DNA from: Chryseolinea soli
GTDB lineage: Bacteria > Bacteroidota > Bacteroidia > Cytophagales > Cyclobacteriaceae
Assembly: GCF_003589925.1 (NCBI RefSeq)
Contig: NZ_CP032382.1
Coordinates: 4,464,001 to 4,528,000 of the forward strand
Length of the DNA: 64,000 nucleotides
Direction of reading: 5' to 3'
The notes under the pieces were generated by a model. The model made no database searches. It worked only from the letters and a program-made list of their open reading frames with translations, and had not been told where the DNA came from. The position numbers and the translations under genes are program-made. This document shows positions 8,284 to 17,600 of this stretch, piece after piece (position 1 is the stretch's first letter; every line of letters begins with the position of its first letter).

Positions 8284-10067
8284 AGTCAAATTTTGATAAA
8301 TGCCCATCCATTGAAGTCAGTTCGGAAAGCCGTGATTGCATCACCGGTTGGGAAAGCATCTGTAAACGTCTCCAGGAATTTATCGCCACCCGTGGAAAGA
8401 CCCGCGTCGTGGTGGCCATTGATTGTTATCATGGCGTGTTGCATCAGGAAACGGAAGCCGCGCTGAGAAAAGGTTTACAGCCTCATCCATTCTTCAACAG
8501 CGCATCCGCATTCCTCTCGGAAATGGAAGTCTCCCGCATGGTCTATCCTGACGTCACCGACGACCGGATCTTCGGTTTCATGACCCGCCTGACGCTGGAG
8601 AAATTCTTTGACGAGAAGAAACTACAAGCCCTGCGAAAAGATATCGACGCAATCACCAGTGGGGTGATCATCGTCTATGGCGAAGGCGCTGCCTATGTGG
8701 CTCAAAATGCTGATGTGCTCGTGTACCTCGACATGGCACGCTGGGAGATCCAGTTGCGTATGCGGCGCAACGAGGTAGGTAACCTGGGCGTGAGCAATAC
8801 CGACGCCGAGTTTTCTTTAAAGTATAAGCAAGCCTATTTCGTGGATTGGCGCGTGCTCGACAAACACAAGGTAGCGCTGATGGATCGTTGGGACTTTGTG
8901 ATCGATAGCAACAAACCGGACCATCCCAAGATGATCACCGGTGCAGCCGTGTTGAAGGGGCTTGAGAAAGCGACCCATACACCGTTTCGGGTGGTCCCGT
9001 TTTTTGACCCCGGGCCCTGGGGTGGTCAGTGGTTGAAGGAAGTGGCTGACCTTGACCGGTCGGCCGTGAACTTTGCCTGGGGATTCGATTGCGTTCCCGA
9101 AGAGAACAGCTTGCTCTTAAAATTTGGGAATGAGACCGTGGAGGTCCCTTCCATCAACCTGGTCTTTCGTCAACCGGAAGCGTTGCTGGGAAAACGCGTC
9201 TATGAAAAGTTTGGTGCGGAATTTCCGATCCGCTTCGACTTCCTCGACACGATGGACGGCGGCAATCTCAGCCTGCAAGTGCACCCCACCACGCAATACA
9301 TCCGGGAACATTTTGGAATGGACTACACCCAGGACGAGAGCTACTACATGCTCGACACCCGCGAAGGCGCGTTCGTTTACCTCGGGCTGAACGAGAATGC
9401 CGATCCGAAGCAAATGATCAGCGAGCTCAAGGAGGCACAAAATGAAGGCAGCACCTTTGACGCAGAAAAATATGTCCAGAGGTGGCCCATCAAAAAGCAT
9501 GACCACGTGCTGATTCCCGCGGGCACGGTGCATTGTTCGGGTAAGGATAGCGTTGTGCTGGAGATCAGCGCCACGCCCTATATTTTCACGTTCAAACTTT
9601 GGGATTGGGGCAGACTTGGGCTGGACGGCAAGCCGCGACCCATCAACATCGAGCATGGCGAAAAAGTGATCCAATGGGATCGCCGGGAAACCTGGACGCG
9701 CAAAAACCTGTTGAACCGCGTGGAGAAAGTTGCCGCCGGCGACGGATGGGTTGAAGAACGCACCGGCCTGCATGAGTTTCAGTTTATTGAAACGCGCCGG
9801 CATTGGTTTACAAAAAAAGTGCTTCACCATACCCACGGTGGTGTCAACGTCATCAACCTCGTGGAGGGCAGAGAAGTTATCATAGAAAGTCCAAAGGGTC
9901 TTTTCAGACCCTATGTGATCCACTATGCCGAGACGTTCATTGTGCCGGCAGCCGTAGGCGAATACACCATCACCCCTCATGGTGAATCCGCAGGGAAGGA
10001 ATGTGCCACGCTAAAAGCATTCGTGCGCACGGAAGAGATTATCAACGGCTATCATAGTTTGGTGTGA
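8280..10067 (+). CDS. Class I mannose-6-phosphate isomerase-like protein with an extra N-terminal domain
   Basis: A 595-residue protein; the ATG at 8280 overlapping the kinase stop is chosen over longer frames. The C-terminal ~330 residues are a cupin phosphomannose isomerase: LSLQVHP (metal Gln/His), QDESYYML (metal Glu) and IPAGTVHCSG (metal His), then KLWDWGRLGLDG. These enzymes interconvert mannose-6-P and fructose-6-P. Residues ~15-230 form an added domain with VVVAIDCYHGV, YPDVTDDRIFGFMTRL and GVIIVYGEGAAYV, resembling a P-loop/uridine-kinase fold but without a recognisable GxxGxGK[ST] loop. This two-domain layout, about 200 residues longer than plain ManA, occurs in other Bacteroidota. 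Activity of the extra domain is unknown. Confidence 0.85.
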   Translation: MKSNFDKCPSIEVSSESRDCITGWESICKRLQEFIATRGKTRVVVAIDCYHGVLHQETEAALRKGLQPHPFFNSASAFLSEMEVSRMVYPDVTDDRIFGFMTRLTLEKFFDEKKLQALRKDIDAITSGVIIVYGEGAAYVAQNADVLVYLDMARWEIQLRMRRNEVGNLGVSNTDAEFSLKYKQAYFVDWRVLDKHKVALMDRWDFVIDSNKPDHPKMITGAAVLKGLEKATHTPFRVVPFFDPGPWGGQWLKEVADLDRSAVNFAWGFDCVPEENSLLLKFGNETVEVPSINLVFRQPEALLGKRVYEKFGAEFPIRFDFLDTMDGGNLSLQVHPTTQYIREHFGMDYTQDESYYMLDTREGAFVYLGLNENADPKQMISELKEAQNEGSTFDAEKYVQRWPIKKHDHVLIPAGTVHCSGKDSVVLEISATPYIFTFKLWDWGRLGLDGKPRPINIEHGEKVIQWDRRETWTRKNLLNRVEKVAAGDGWVEERTGLHEFQFIETRRHWFTKKVLHHTHGGVNVINLVEGREVIIESPKGLFRPYVIHYAETFIVPAAVGEYTITPHGESAGKECATLKAFVRTEEIINGYHSLV

Positions 10068-10140
10068 TTTCGATCCGAGCCTGCGGCATCCCTCGCCGCG
10101 GGCCGATCGAATAGCATGACCCGTCCATACAAAAAAATAA

Positions 10141-12144
10141 ATGAAACCCGGAAGGTTAATGAGACTTCATACGTATCGCTTGGCGATCCTGCTTTTAGTG
10201 TTGTTTTTGGCGGCACCTCTGTGTAGGGCAGAGGTGCGCCTGCCAAAAATCTTCGGTAGCAACATGGTGTTGCAGCGCGACCTTCCCTTGCACTTTTGGG
10301 GATGGGCTTCGCCGGGTGAAGAGGTGAAAGTGGTGATGGGCGTAAGAACCGTCAGCGTGAAAAGCAATGCACAGGGCAAATGGTCCTGCGTGCTTCCTGC
10401 GCTGCAAGCCGGAGGACCCTATGAGGTGGTAGTCAGCGGAACGAACCGGATCGAACTAAAAAACATTCTCATCGGTGATGTGTGGGTCTGCGGCGGACAG
10501 TCGAACATGCAATGGCGCCTGGATCAGACTCCCTATGAAGAAATGGATTCCGTCTTGTTGAAACACGCGAACATCCGCTTGTTCACGGTGCCGTTCGACA
10601 TGGACTATCAACCCCGCGAGGACGTGAAAGGAAACGGTTGGCAGACGTTGAGTCTTCAGACCATTCATGAATTTTCGGCGGTTGGCTATCACTTTGGAAA
10701 ATATCTGTACGAGCATCTCGATATTCCCATCGGCCTGGTGAGCGACAACCTGGGAGCGACGGCAGCAGAGGCCTGGATGAGCAACGAGGCGTTGTTGCAA
10801 TTCCCTGAATTTGCAAGCCTCATTCAGCCGGTGGTAAAACACGGTAAAAGCTTCGACGCTTTAACGGCTGACTTCGAGAAGAACAAGGCTGCGTGGTTCA
10901 AAAAATATTATTTCAAAAGCGTTGGTGTAAAAGAAGCCTGGCTCAAACCGGAAACAGATGTTGCGGATTGGAAACTGATCAATGCGTCGGGCAACACCTG
11001 GGAAAATGAACCCGATCTCAAAGACCACGACGGCGAAGTGTGGTTCCGCACCACGTTCGATCTCCCTGAAAATTATCATGACGAAAATTTCAACATCGCC
11101 CTGTCGCAGATCGACGACTATGACATGGCTTGGGTGAATGGCGTGAAGATAGGAGAGACCTATGGCAAACATAACCACCGAAACTACAGCGTCCCCACCC
11201 GTTCCCTGAAACCGGAAGGCAATGTGTTGGTAGTGCGTGTATTCGATGTAGGCGGCATCGGGGGCTTCACGACGAGTCCGTTTTGGGGAAGCAAGATCCT
11301 GTTGGGCAGCTGGCTGTATAAAAAAGGCGAGGCAATTGATCCGGCAAAATTTCCAAAAGTGGAGATGCCGAACGCGACGCCCTTTTCGTCTCCGGGTGTT
11401 TTATACAATGGCAGCATTGCCCCACTCACGTCGTTTCCCATCAAGGGAGTGATTTGGTACCAGGGCGAGTCCAACGTCGACCGCGCATATGAATACCGCG
11501 AGTTGTTTCCTGCGCTGATCCGTGATTGGAGAAAACACTGGAACCAGGGTGACTTTCCCTTTTTGTTTGTGCAGCTGGCAAACTACATGGACGAATCAAA
11601 GGAACCCGGCGAGAGCCATTGGGCAGAACTCCGCGAAGCCCAGACCCTGACGCTTTCATTACCCAACACCGGCATGGCTTCGGCCATCGACATCGGCGAA
11701 GCACAAGACATTCATCCCCTGAACAAACTGGAGGTCGGCAAACGCCTGGGTCTCGTCGCCATGAAGGTGGCCTATGGAAAGAACGTGGTGGCCTCCGGTC
11801 CGTCGTTCAAAAGTATGCGCGTAGACGGCGTGCGCCTGATCATTTCCTATGACAATGTTGGAGGCGGCCTGGTGTCGAAAGACAAGTATGGCTACCTGCG
11901 TGGATTTCAAGTGGCGGGCGCCGACAAAAAGTTTTACTGGGCCCAGGCCCGGATGGTCGACGGCAAAGTGGAAGTGGTCTGCGACAAGGTGAAGCAACCC
12001 ATCGCCGTGCGCTATGCCTGGGACAACAACCCCGGACCGCTCGACCTTTACAATGCCGAAGGACTACCCGCCGTTCCCTTTCGCACCGACACCTTCAAGG
12101 GCAGCACCGAAGGACAGGTATTTGTGGAGGGTCCGCGTTTCTAA
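10141..12144 (+). CDS. Sialate O-acetylesterase-family (SASA/SGNH) esterase, secreted
   Basis: A 667-residue secreted protein (signal AILLLVLFLAAPLCRA; an ATG at 10159 would shorten the n-region). Seen: SNMVLQRDLPLHFWGWASPGE opening typical of this family, GGQSNMQW with the nucleophile Ser, GVIWYQGESNV, and the Asp-His pair in QDIHPLNK. A beta-sandwich insert (HDGEVWFRTTFDLP to VLVVRVFDVGG, about residues 270-380) resembles the galactose-binding jelly-roll often inserted in these esterases. Homologues remove O-acetyl groups from sialic acid or from plant polysaccharides such as xylan and mannan. No sialidase, sialic-acid lyase or epimerase is present, so polysaccharide or mannoside deacetylation is more likely here. 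Last structural gene before the regulator. Confidence 0.88.
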   Translation: MKPGRLMRLHTYRLAILLLVLFLAAPLCRAEVRLPKIFGSNMVLQRDLPLHFWGWASPGEEVKVVMGVRTVSVKSNAQGKWSCVLPALQAGGPYEVVVSGTNRIELKNILIGDVWVCGGQSNMQWRLDQTPYEEMDSVLLKHANIRLFTVPFDMDYQPREDVKGNGWQTLSLQTIHEFSAVGYHFGKYLYEHLDIPIGLVSDNLGATAAEAWMSNEALLQFPEFASLIQPVVKHGKSFDALTADFEKNKAAWFKKYYFKSVGVKEAWLKPETDVADWKLINASGNTWENEPDLKDHDGEVWFRTTFDLPENYHDENFNIALSQIDDYDMAWVNGVKIGETYGKHNHRNYSVPTRSLKPEGNVLVVRVFDVGGIGGFTTSPFWGSKILLGSWLYKKGEAIDPAKFPKVEMPNATPFSSPGVLYNGSIAPLTSFPIKGVIWYQGESNVDRAYEYRELFPALIRDWRKHWNQGDFPFLFVQLANYMDESKEPGESHWAELREAQTLTLSLPNTGMASAIDIGEAQDIHPLNKLEVGKRLGLVAMKVAYGKNVVASGPSFKSMRVDGVRLIISYDNVGGGLVSKDKYGYLRGFQVAGADKKFYWAQARMVDGKVEVVCDKVKQPIAVRYAWDNNPGPLDLYNAEGLPAVPFRTDTFKGSTEGQVFVEGPRF

Positions 12145-12184
12145 GGAATCGGATTCACGCGTGTGCGGACGAATGGGTTCTTTT

Positions 12185-12200
12185 ATATGTAGGGACATTA
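12185..12200. promoter_or_regulatory. Second copy of the candidate GntR operator (ATATGT-N4-ACATTA)
   Basis: Same arms and spacing as the dyad at 4604-4619 (one arm ACATTA instead of ACATAT). It ends 5 nt before a perfect -7 box and 60 nt before the GntR start, consistent with autorepression. Confidence 0.45.
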
Positions 12201-12205
12201 GGACA

Positions 12206-12213
12206 TAAATTTG
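12206..12213 (+). promoter_or_regulatory. -7 promoter box TAAATTTG of the GntR gene
   Basis: Exact match to TAnnTTTG, 47 nt upstream of the ATG at 12260. It suggests the regulator has its own promoter rather than reading through from the esterase. Confidence 0.55.
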
Positions 12214-12259
12214 TGCTTTCCCTGAGAACCCGTAAATTTAACTATTACTTCTTATTCGT

Positions 12260-13021
12260 ATGGCCGTAAAAGCAAAACCGTCAAAAGAGACGGTAGAGTT
12301 CAAGATAGATCACGACAGTCCCATTCCACTGCACGTGCAGGTGGAGACCTTGATGCGACAGCTGATCGGCAGCCCGCAGTATCAGAACGGCAAAATGCTT
12401 CCCAAGGAAATTGAACTGGCAAAGCGGCTCGGCATCTCGCGCAACACCATACGACAGGCCACCAACAAACTCGAGCACGAAAACCTGTTGGTTCGTAAAA
12501 AAGGTGTGGGGACACGGGCGGTCAAAAACGCCGTGAGCACGCGGCTCAACAACTGGCTTAGCTTTAGCGAGGAGATGCACAGCAAAGGCGTGGAGTTTGT
12601 CAACTTCGACATCAAGGTCAGCTGGGTCAATGCCGATGCTGACGTGGCCAACACATTGCAAATCGATGAAGGCAAGAAGGTGTTAAAGCTGGAGCGCTTG
12701 CGCGGCGTGGCGAAAGGCCCGTTTGTATATTTCATCTCCTATTTTCATCCGCGCGTCGGCCTCACCGGCAAAGAAGATTTCACCCGCCACCTCTATGAGA
12801 TCATGGAGCAGGAGCACGCTACGATTGCATCCATATCCAAAGAAAAAATAAATGCCATCGGTGCTCCGACCGATGTGGCAAAAAAGCTAAGCATAAAAAA
12901 AGGCGACCCTGTATTGTTCCGCAAACGGATTGTCTGCGACCCTGGCGATCGCCCCGTAGAATACAACCTGGGCTATTATCGCGGCGACAGCTTTACCTAC
13001 GAGATCGACATCAAACGCTAA
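12260..13021 (+). CDS. GntR/HutC-family transcriptional regulator with UTRA domain
   Basis: A 253-residue DNA-binding protein. Residues ~18-85 form the GntR winged helix: SPIPLHVQVETLMRQLI, GKMLPKEIELAKRLGISRNTIRQATNKLE (recognition helix) and the wing LLVRKKGVGTRAV. Residues ~100-250 form a UTRA effector domain, the fold that binds sugar phosphates or related small molecules in HutC-type regulators (KVLKLERLRGVA, PFVYFISYFHP, VLFRKRIVCDPGDRPVEYNLGYYRGD). It most likely represses the sugar locus until a phosphorylated intermediate appears. The candidate operator copies at 4604 and 12185 support local control and autoregulation. Confidence 0.92.
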   Translation: MAVKAKPSKETVEFKIDHDSPIPLHVQVETLMRQLIGSPQYQNGKMLPKEIELAKRLGISRNTIRQATNKLEHENLLVRKKGVGTRAVKNAVSTRLNNWLSFSEEMHSKGVEFVNFDIKVSWVNADADVANTLQIDEGKKVLKLERLRGVAKGPFVYFISYFHPRVGLTGKEDFTRHLYEIMEQEHATIASISKEKINAIGAPTDVAKKLSIKKGDPVLFRKRIVCDPGDRPVEYNLGYYRGDSFTYEIDIKR

Positions 13022-13035
13022 GCTAACGTCTCTCC

Positions 13036-13062
13036 AAAAAAACACCGGGCACGCAGGCCCGG
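13036..13062 (-). terminator. Terminator of the PI-PLC-like gene
   Basis: On the minus strand CCGGGC pairs with GCCCGG across a 6-nt loop and is followed by a T-rich run (seven A on the plus strand at 13036-13042). It lies about 50 nt past the stop of the minus-strand gene. Confidence 0.75.
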
Positions 13063-13114
13063 GTTAATGAGGGGGTCTTCTGTCAGGGTCCTTATGGACC
13101 ATGTCCCGTAGCCA

Positions 13115-14212
13115 CTATTTTTTTGAACCTGCCTGACTTGTCTTACTCTTGAAAAGCGGGGATTCGCGAAAGTACGGATTGCCTTCAAAGCGGATTACGT
13201 AGTCGGATTTGAAATGTGTGCTCTTCTGATAATAATCGGTCGTGATGATCTGTGCGCCCGACTGTTGTGCTGCTTCAAAGCTGCTTTTGTCATTGGCGCG
13301 CGCTTCGTCTGTATCGGAGTCGGCCCGTGTGCGAACGATATAGCCTTTTTTTACGAGGTCTTTGATCGCCTCCTGGTCACGCTTCGCACTGTTCATGATG
13401 AGAATGGCGGCTTCGGGCGTTCCCACAGTGGCGTTGGCAAAAAGCATTCTGCCCTTTAACGACGGATGGCCGGCAACATAGAGGTCGACCTTCGGCCCTT
13501 TTTCGTCCAGGATGAAAATGAATTTCCCCTGGGCTTCTTTCAGAGTAGGCCAATGGTTGGCGAGTACGGCACTTTCCAGCGTTTTATATTTGCCCCTCAC
13601 TTGGTCTGGCGTGATGACATAATTTTTTCCCAGGTAGTCGACGATCTCTTTGTCCAGCGCATCGTAGGTGGCTGCCGTAAATTTTTCGACGGTCGTAAAG
13701 CCTGGCTTTGTGATGCTTTCGTCTTTGGCATTCATCGTGATAAAAACGGGATTGTGCGTAGGGTGCGCATCGGACCATTTTTTCAGGTCTTGCAGACACT
13801 GTTGAAACGTGAGGCAGTGGCTTCTGAAGTCTATGTCGGTAATGTGAAAAACCTTGAATCCAGGATTCTTCATCACCCCTTCCGGATCGAACGGTGGTTG
13901 ACCAGGAGCCCAATCCAACCCGTTTGGATGAGCATAACGTCCGCCCTGTGTATCGGCATATACATCGATCTCCAGGTTCAAAAGCCCGAGATTCAACTGG
14001 TCGGTTATGCTGATGTGGCTATAGTCAATTTTACTCATCGCCACCGAATCGCGAGCTTTCAGCATCTTGAACAACGCCGGATCGATGGCTTTCTTATAAC
14101 TGTTGTGTGAACCGATCACCTGGATGTGATTGATTGGTAGATTGTCCGTTTGACCGCTTGCGTTTAAAATAGAGATCGACGCGAGGAGAGCAATACTAAG
14201 ATATTTTTTCAT
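13115..14212 (-). CDS. Secreted Ca2+-dependent phosphoinositide phospholipase C-like protein
   Basis: A 365-residue exported protein starting at MKKYLSIALLASIS (signal peptide ending near NASGQ); the frame extends 11 codons further up but those residues do not suit a signal. Seen: HIQVIGSHNSYKKAID with the catalytic His of PI-PLC-type TIM barrels, NLEIDVYAD (Glu/Asp metal ligands), FKVFHITDIDFRSHCLTFQQCL with the second His, and a late FIFILDEKGP strand. This matches the bacterial family PF16670, Ca-dependent PI-PLC. The natural substrate in soil Bacteroidota is not established; possible roles are eukaryotic phospholipids or inositol-phosphodiester headgroups. It stands alone with its own terminator, separate from the sugar locus. 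Confidence 0.85.
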   Translation of the reverse strand: MKKYLSIALLASISILNASGQTDNLPINHIQVIGSHNSYKKAIDPALFKMLKARDSVAMSKIDYSHISITDQLNLGLLNLEIDVYADTQGGRYAHPNGLDWAPGQPPFDPEGVMKNPGFKVFHITDIDFRSHCLTFQQCLQDLKKWSDAHPTHNPVFITMNAKDESITKPGFTTVEKFTAATYDALDKEIVDYLGKNYVITPDQVRGKYKTLESAVLANHWPTLKEAQGKFIFILDEKGPKVDLYVAGHPSLKGRMLFANATVGTPEAAILIMNSAKRDQEAIKDLVKKGYIVRTRADSDTDEARANDKSSFEAAQQSGAQIITTDYYQKSTHFKSDYVIRFEGNPYFRESPLFKSKTSQAGSKK

Positions 14213-14386
14213 GCATGGTTTGAGTTTAAAAAGCAGCAAAAACACCTAAAAGTAAGCGGCGAAATTTAGAAATGCATGCTTGCCGACATTAACTAAACTT
14301 TAACCTTTTTCATAAAAAGAAATATTCAGACGCAGGTGTGACTCCTAAATATATATATTCTATGGCGGTAGCAAACTCGTGCATGT

Positions 14387-14542
14387 ATGACTGAAAACGG
14401 ATACATCAAGCGTTACAAAAACACCCGGCCGGTCAACGCACGCCGGAAGAAGAACAGCCTGGGCGTTTTGTGCAGTGATTTTGAGTTCGTTAGTATCGAA
14501 CAGGGACTAATGAAGACTATACTCCCATTAGAAGGTAATTAA
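14387..14542 (+). CDS. Possible small basic protein, 51 residues, unknown
   Basis: An ATG-to-TAA frame of 51 codons inside an otherwise empty 0.4-kb gap. The product begins MTENGYIKRYKN, has a strongly basic middle (NARRKKN) and an ordinary mixed C-terminal half (SDFEFVSIEQG, LMKTILPLEGN). No signal or membrane helix. An AT-rich promoter-like stretch lies just upstream and a terminator about 50 nt downstream, so the spacing suits a single small gene. I do not recognise a family. It could be chance; conservation in relatives would decide. Confidence 0.35.
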   Translation: MTENGYIKRYKNTRPVNARRKKNSLGVLCSDFEFVSIEQGLMKTILPLEGN

Positions 14543-14590
14543 AAGGACATTATAGCATCATTCGAGCAACCGGGGGATAGGAGGCGACAC

Positions 14591-14630
14591 AAAAAAAGAG
14601 TTATCGGGTTATCGATAACTCTTTTTTATT
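14591..14630. terminator. Bidirectional rho-independent terminator
   Basis: A 10-bp perfect stem (agagttatcg at 14597-14606, cgataactct at 14613-14622) flanked by A7 and T6, so it works on both strands. It ends the minus-strand heme protein gene and can end the small plus-strand ORF. Confidence 0.9.
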
Positions 14631-14648
14631 AAAGATCAAGCGTGCTTT

Positions 14649-17600
14649 TTATTCCTTCAACGTAGCAATAAAACTCAATACATCTCGGATCTCTTTCTTC
14701 GTCAGCAACAACCGCATCGGTGGCATGCTTGAGGCGGCATCCGTCCGCTTCGCGATGGCTTGCTTTTGTACGAGCGTATCAGGCCGGTTGCCGATCTTTA
14801 GCTTTAGATAATCCGGCTTTTCTTCCTGCAAGATGCCGCTTAATGTCTTTCCGTCTTTTGTCTCAACGGTCACCATGCCATAACCCGGTGCAAGCCTCGC
14901 GCTAGGATTAATAAGGGCTTCCAACAATTGTTCGCGCGTCAGGCGTGCCGCCACGCCGTTAAGTCGCGGCCCGGCCGTGCCGCCCATGTCGCCATAGGAG
15001 TGGCAACGGATACATTGTGCCGTCTGGTGGCCATAAAAGATCTGTGCCCCGCGATGGGGATTTCCTCCGAGCAATGCTCCTGCATAAGCAGCCTTCAACG
15101 TATCGGTAGACATCGATGCACTGATCTTTTTGAAACGTGCATCAAGGTCTTTGTTATGTGTGTTACCAATAGCTTCGGCAAGCTCCAGGTTGACTTCAAC
15201 CGGAAGTTTTTTCTGTTCGAGCTGTGTCAGGAGTTTGTCAAAGACGGGTTGTGTGTTTTCGAACGGAAGTGTGCCGAGGGTTGTCAGCGCCGCTTGTTTT
15301 TCCTCTACCGTACGCGTATTGATCACATCGGTGAGCAATGTCACCATCAGTGGCTTGTCGACATTCATCTTGGGCAATAGATCCAGCGCGGTCACGCGGA
15401 CTTCTTTTTCTTTATCCGCTAAGGCCGTCTTTATGGCATCACCAATTTTGGGATCGGCAATAGAGGCCAGTGCTTTCAGTGATTCTTCGCGCACGGGAGT
15501 GCTGGGATCGCTTTTCAAACGCGCAAATAATTGAGGTGACGCGGAAGCGATCTTCAGTTTGTCAATGGCTTTCACGGCAGCCAACCGGACACCGGCATAT
15601 TTGTTGCTGGTCAACGTAGTCAATACCGCGGCCGATTTTTCTTTTACAACTTTGTCATCGCGCGTGATCTTGCCGCGGAAACGTCCGTCGACACGATCCA
15701 GCACCGACGGTTTCGCCCACGTGCTCAGTGCAGCCAAGGCTTCCGAACGCATCGCCACCGGAGCTTTTTCGTTGGCGGCGTAGTCGATCAGGTTTTGCAT
15801 CGACGCGTCGGTACCCACGCGAAGATTGGCGTTGATGGCGCGACGCAGCAAGGCTTCGGCTGTGAACTTTGTGTCTTTCAATACGTCACCCAATGCGGGC
15901 AGTGCACCTTCAATGGAGAGATCGTCGTTGATGCCGCGTGCCGCTTCGGTCACAACAAATTCATCACTGTCTTTTAAAAAGGCGGCAATGCCGGGATCGC
16001 TCAGACGGCGAAGGGCAAGCACCGCACCGATGCGCACGGCGCGCGAAGGATTGTTCGCCAGGGCAACCAGCGGCTCGGCTTTTCCAATGCGGGCCAAGGC
16101 CAGGCTCGCGCCGTGACGGATATAAGCATCTTCGTCGTTGTTGGCTTTTAACAATTCAACGAGGCCGCCAATGGCAGGCTCATACGCCGTGCGTCCCAAA
16201 GCTTCCGCGGCGAAGAAACGCGCGCGGCTGTAGTCGTCTTTCAGCAGGGGGATCAGTGCTGCGCCTGCTTCTTTATAGCGCACGTCGCCAATCCACTTGG
16301 CCGCTTGCGCGCGAATTTCAGGATCGGCATCCTGGAGCAAGGGCACGAGCACGGCGGCATTCTTCAGATCTTTCCGCGCCAATTGGCTGATGCCCCAAAT
16401 GGCATTTACGCGCGCGAGCTGATGATCTTTTTGTGCGATGCTTCTTTTGAAGACTTCCATGCCTTTGTCGCCGCGGGCAGCCAATTCAAATTGTGCCTTC
16501 TGGCGTACGCGCATGTCGGCGTGTGCCAGCAATGGCTCCAGCTTGGCGTCATCGAACGTTGTGAAATCAGCGCGGATAAGCGTCTCGGTATCTTTTCGCT
16601 CGGCAGCGTCGGCATTGGCTACATCGAGTTTCCAAACGCGGCCATGATCTTTGGTGCCCCAGCCGTCGATCCAGTCGGCCACATACATGGCGCCGTCAGG
16701 ACCAAAGTCAATGCCCGTGGCCAAGACACCGCCGAGGACCTTCTTGTTTTCGCCTAGCTCGAACGTTGCACCTTTGGGGTTCAGCTTAAAGGCATGGATA
16801 CCCGATTGCGAAGGGTTGCCCACGAACTCGGCAATGAAAAAAGTCTTCTGCCATTCTTTGCCCAGCGCGGTGCCGGGGTTGTACAACATCCCTGTGGGAC
16901 CGTTCACATAGTTGGCGATGGCGGGTGTGATGTAGGCCGGTTGACCTTCCCAACGCGGCGTATACATTTTTTCGTCCATCCAAACTTTATAGGTATTGTT
17001 TTCAGGATCGCGGTATTTTCCAAATTGCCAATTGGTACGCCAGCCGATGTCGGCGCCGTTCACCACATAGACGATGCGTTCGCTTTCGCCGGGGTGGTCG
17101 CCGTCGTTGTCTTCGCTGATGAGGTTGCCGTATTCGTCGAACACAAACTCATGGGTGTTGCGATTGCCATACGAAAATACTTCGAAGTCGCTGCCGTCGG
17201 GATTGGAGCGCACGATCACACCGCTGTTGGGATGTTCCCACGCTTTGCCGGTTTGATCCTTGCCGCTAAAACCGATATCACCGATCTGCCAATAGATCTT
17301 TCCCTCCGGACCGATCTCGACGCCCGACATCCCGTGACCACTAAAGCCAACGTGGATGCCATAGCCGTGCGACAGCGAAACCTTATCGTCCATCACGCCG
17401 TCGCCATTGGTATCGTTCAAACGCCACAGGTCGGGACCGATGGCAACGAAAAGGTCTTTGCCATGCTTGAGCACGCCACCCGAAGCGTCGGTCACTTCGT
17501 CGTGGAAATCTTCGATCACCACTTGTGATTTGTCGGCTACGCCGTCACCGGAAACGTCCTCGACACTATAAACCTGTTCTTTTTCAACAGTCATGTCGCG

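Larger units (their letters stand above)
14213..14648. other. Gap between PI-PLC and the heme protein
   Basis: It holds the PI-PLC promoter region, an AT-rich stretch near 14345-14360, a 51-codon plus-strand ORF (14387-14542) and a strong bidirectional terminator (14591-14630). Nothing else recognisable. Confidence 0.6.

Noticed and set aside
10141..12144. Sialic acid catabolism locus suggested by the sialate O-acetylesterase family hit
   Set aside because: No sialidase, lyase, epimerase or ManNAc kinase in the locus; the family also deacetylates other glycans.
16794..17528. 244-codon plus-strand frame opposite the heme protein
   Set aside because: Shadow of the propeller domain; no family match and no ribosome-binding site.
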